NCBI GenBank assembly: GCA_050299435.1
Contig: JBNKVX010000002.1
Span: 26,153-90,152 of the forward strand
Origin: 1162T-S-0a-05 sp050299435
GTDB lineage: Bacteria > Pseudomonadota > Gammaproteobacteria > Pseudomonadales > Cellvibrionaceae
Reading direction: 5' to 3'
Length of the DNA: 64,000 nt
Of this stretch, positions 63,663-64,000 are shown piece after piece. The notes under the pieces are model-generated. The model did not search any database. It was given only the letters and a program-made list of their open reading frames with translations, and was not told where the DNA came from. The translations under genes were made by a program, and so were the position numbers. Within the stretch, counting starts at the first letter, position 1. Each line of letters opens with the position of its first letter.

Positions 63663-64000
63663 CTCACAAACCTGGGCTCCCGAAAGGGGGGCGCTATTAT
63701 AGGGGCAGTTTTAAGGAAAAAGAACTCCCCTCTGAAAGTCTCAATTTAGAATANNNNNNNNNNTATATATTTAATATATGTATAGATATATAGAGATTAT
63801 TATGTTGTTTATGTAGTTATTAGGCAGGGCTTGTCTTGGGGAAAAGTGTAGTAAGACACTGAATTAATTAGTAAATTTCCAATGATAAGTGGGCGCTTAA
63901 ACTGAGGTGAAGCCGTGCGCAAGGGGTGTTAAATCAGTGGGTGGAATTGGGACTTATACAAAACACCGATTTCACTTCGTTTCCCTGTGATTAATTTTTT
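63663..64000. other. AT-rich non-coding end of the window, possible origin region or mnmE-mnmG spacer
   Basis: Upstream of mnmG no reading frame of coding character is visible. An AT-only tract (TATATATTTAATATATG and following) lies just after the N gap. One near-consensus DnaA box (TTATACAAA, 63954-63962) and a two-mismatch reverse one (63986-63994) are visible; no array of boxes. In other gammaproteobacteria this side of mnmG holds either oriC or mnmE. Confidence 0.4.
63754..63763. other. Assembly gap (10 N)
   Basis: Ten undetermined bases immediately before an AT-rich tract. The gap is probably of placeholder length, so distances across it are unreliable. Confidence 0.98.

Noticed and set aside
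63584..63793. Plus-strand frame across the N gap
   Set aside because: It is antisense to the start of mnmG and runs through undetermined bases.
63954..63994. DnaA-box cluster marking oriC
   Set aside because: Only one near match and one two-mismatch match were found, which is expected by chance in AT-rich DNA.

Overview
The window looks like the origin-proximal part of a gammaproteobacterial chromosome, most like marine polysaccharide-degrading Cellvibrionaceae (Saccharophagus/Teredinibacter-type). That assignment is inferred from the gene content: the conserved block mnmG-rsmG-parA-parB ... atpIBEFHAGDC-glmU ... DeoR-glmS, a glucuronoxylan-type sugar-acid module, a very large TonB-dependent receptor with tryptophan-halogenase and SapC partners, and an aryl polyene pigment cluster. 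Nearly all backbone genes are on the minus strand. No tRNA, rRNA, CRISPR array or transposase was seen. A run of 10 N lies at 63754-63763.

Layout. 1-4.3 kb (+): tail of a NUDIX-type regulator, a GH43 glycosidase, KDG kinase and mannonate dehydratase, a module for xylose/arabinose side chains and glucuronate. 4.4-5.2 kb: a CheW protein with a zinc-binding CZB domain nested inside it. 5.2-10.4 kb (-): a LolA-like protein, two FtsX-type permeases, a LolD-type ATPase and a beta-barrel protein, probably one envelope lipid or lipoprotein export operon. 10.8-11.7 kb: a cold-shock protein and a small secreted protein with a phospholipase A2-like motif. 11.7-20.5 kb (-): TonB receptor, flavin halogenase, SapC, JmjC/cupin protein, second flavin halogenase and DUF6445 oxygenase-like protein.

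20.8-31.2 kb: glmS and its DeoR regulator (with tandem TTTCGTTTCG operator candidates), then an inserted block (short PutA, nitrilase-family amidase, chalcone-isomerase-like protein, small membrane protein, AraC regulator) that separates them from glmU. 31.3-38.4 kb: the full F1Fo ATP synthase operon, ended by a clear terminator. 38.7-41.3 kb: a small membrane protein with an ECF sigma factor, a lipoprotein and YqhA.

41.5-59.3 kb: a xanthomonadin-like aryl polyene (APE) cluster sits exactly between parB and atpI, which are neighbours in most relatives. It has a chorismatase of XanB2/FkbO type (starter supply), an aryl-acid ligase, two ACPs, two active ketosynthases plus a chain-length factor, a ketoreductase, two dehydratases, a thioesterase, LPLAT and LpxL-like acyltransferases, a GT2, LolA-like and MMPL exporters, a COG4648 membrane protein and a flavin-dependent halogenase. 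The pigment is therefore predicted to be a halogenated (in the sea probably brominated) aryl polyene anchored in the outer membrane. The minus-strand APE genes follow parB with almost no gaps, and a complete recQ helicase gene is embedded among them with overlapping start and stop codons. 59.3-63.7 kb: parB, parA, rsmG and mnmG, then an AT-rich non-coding end interrupted by the N gap.
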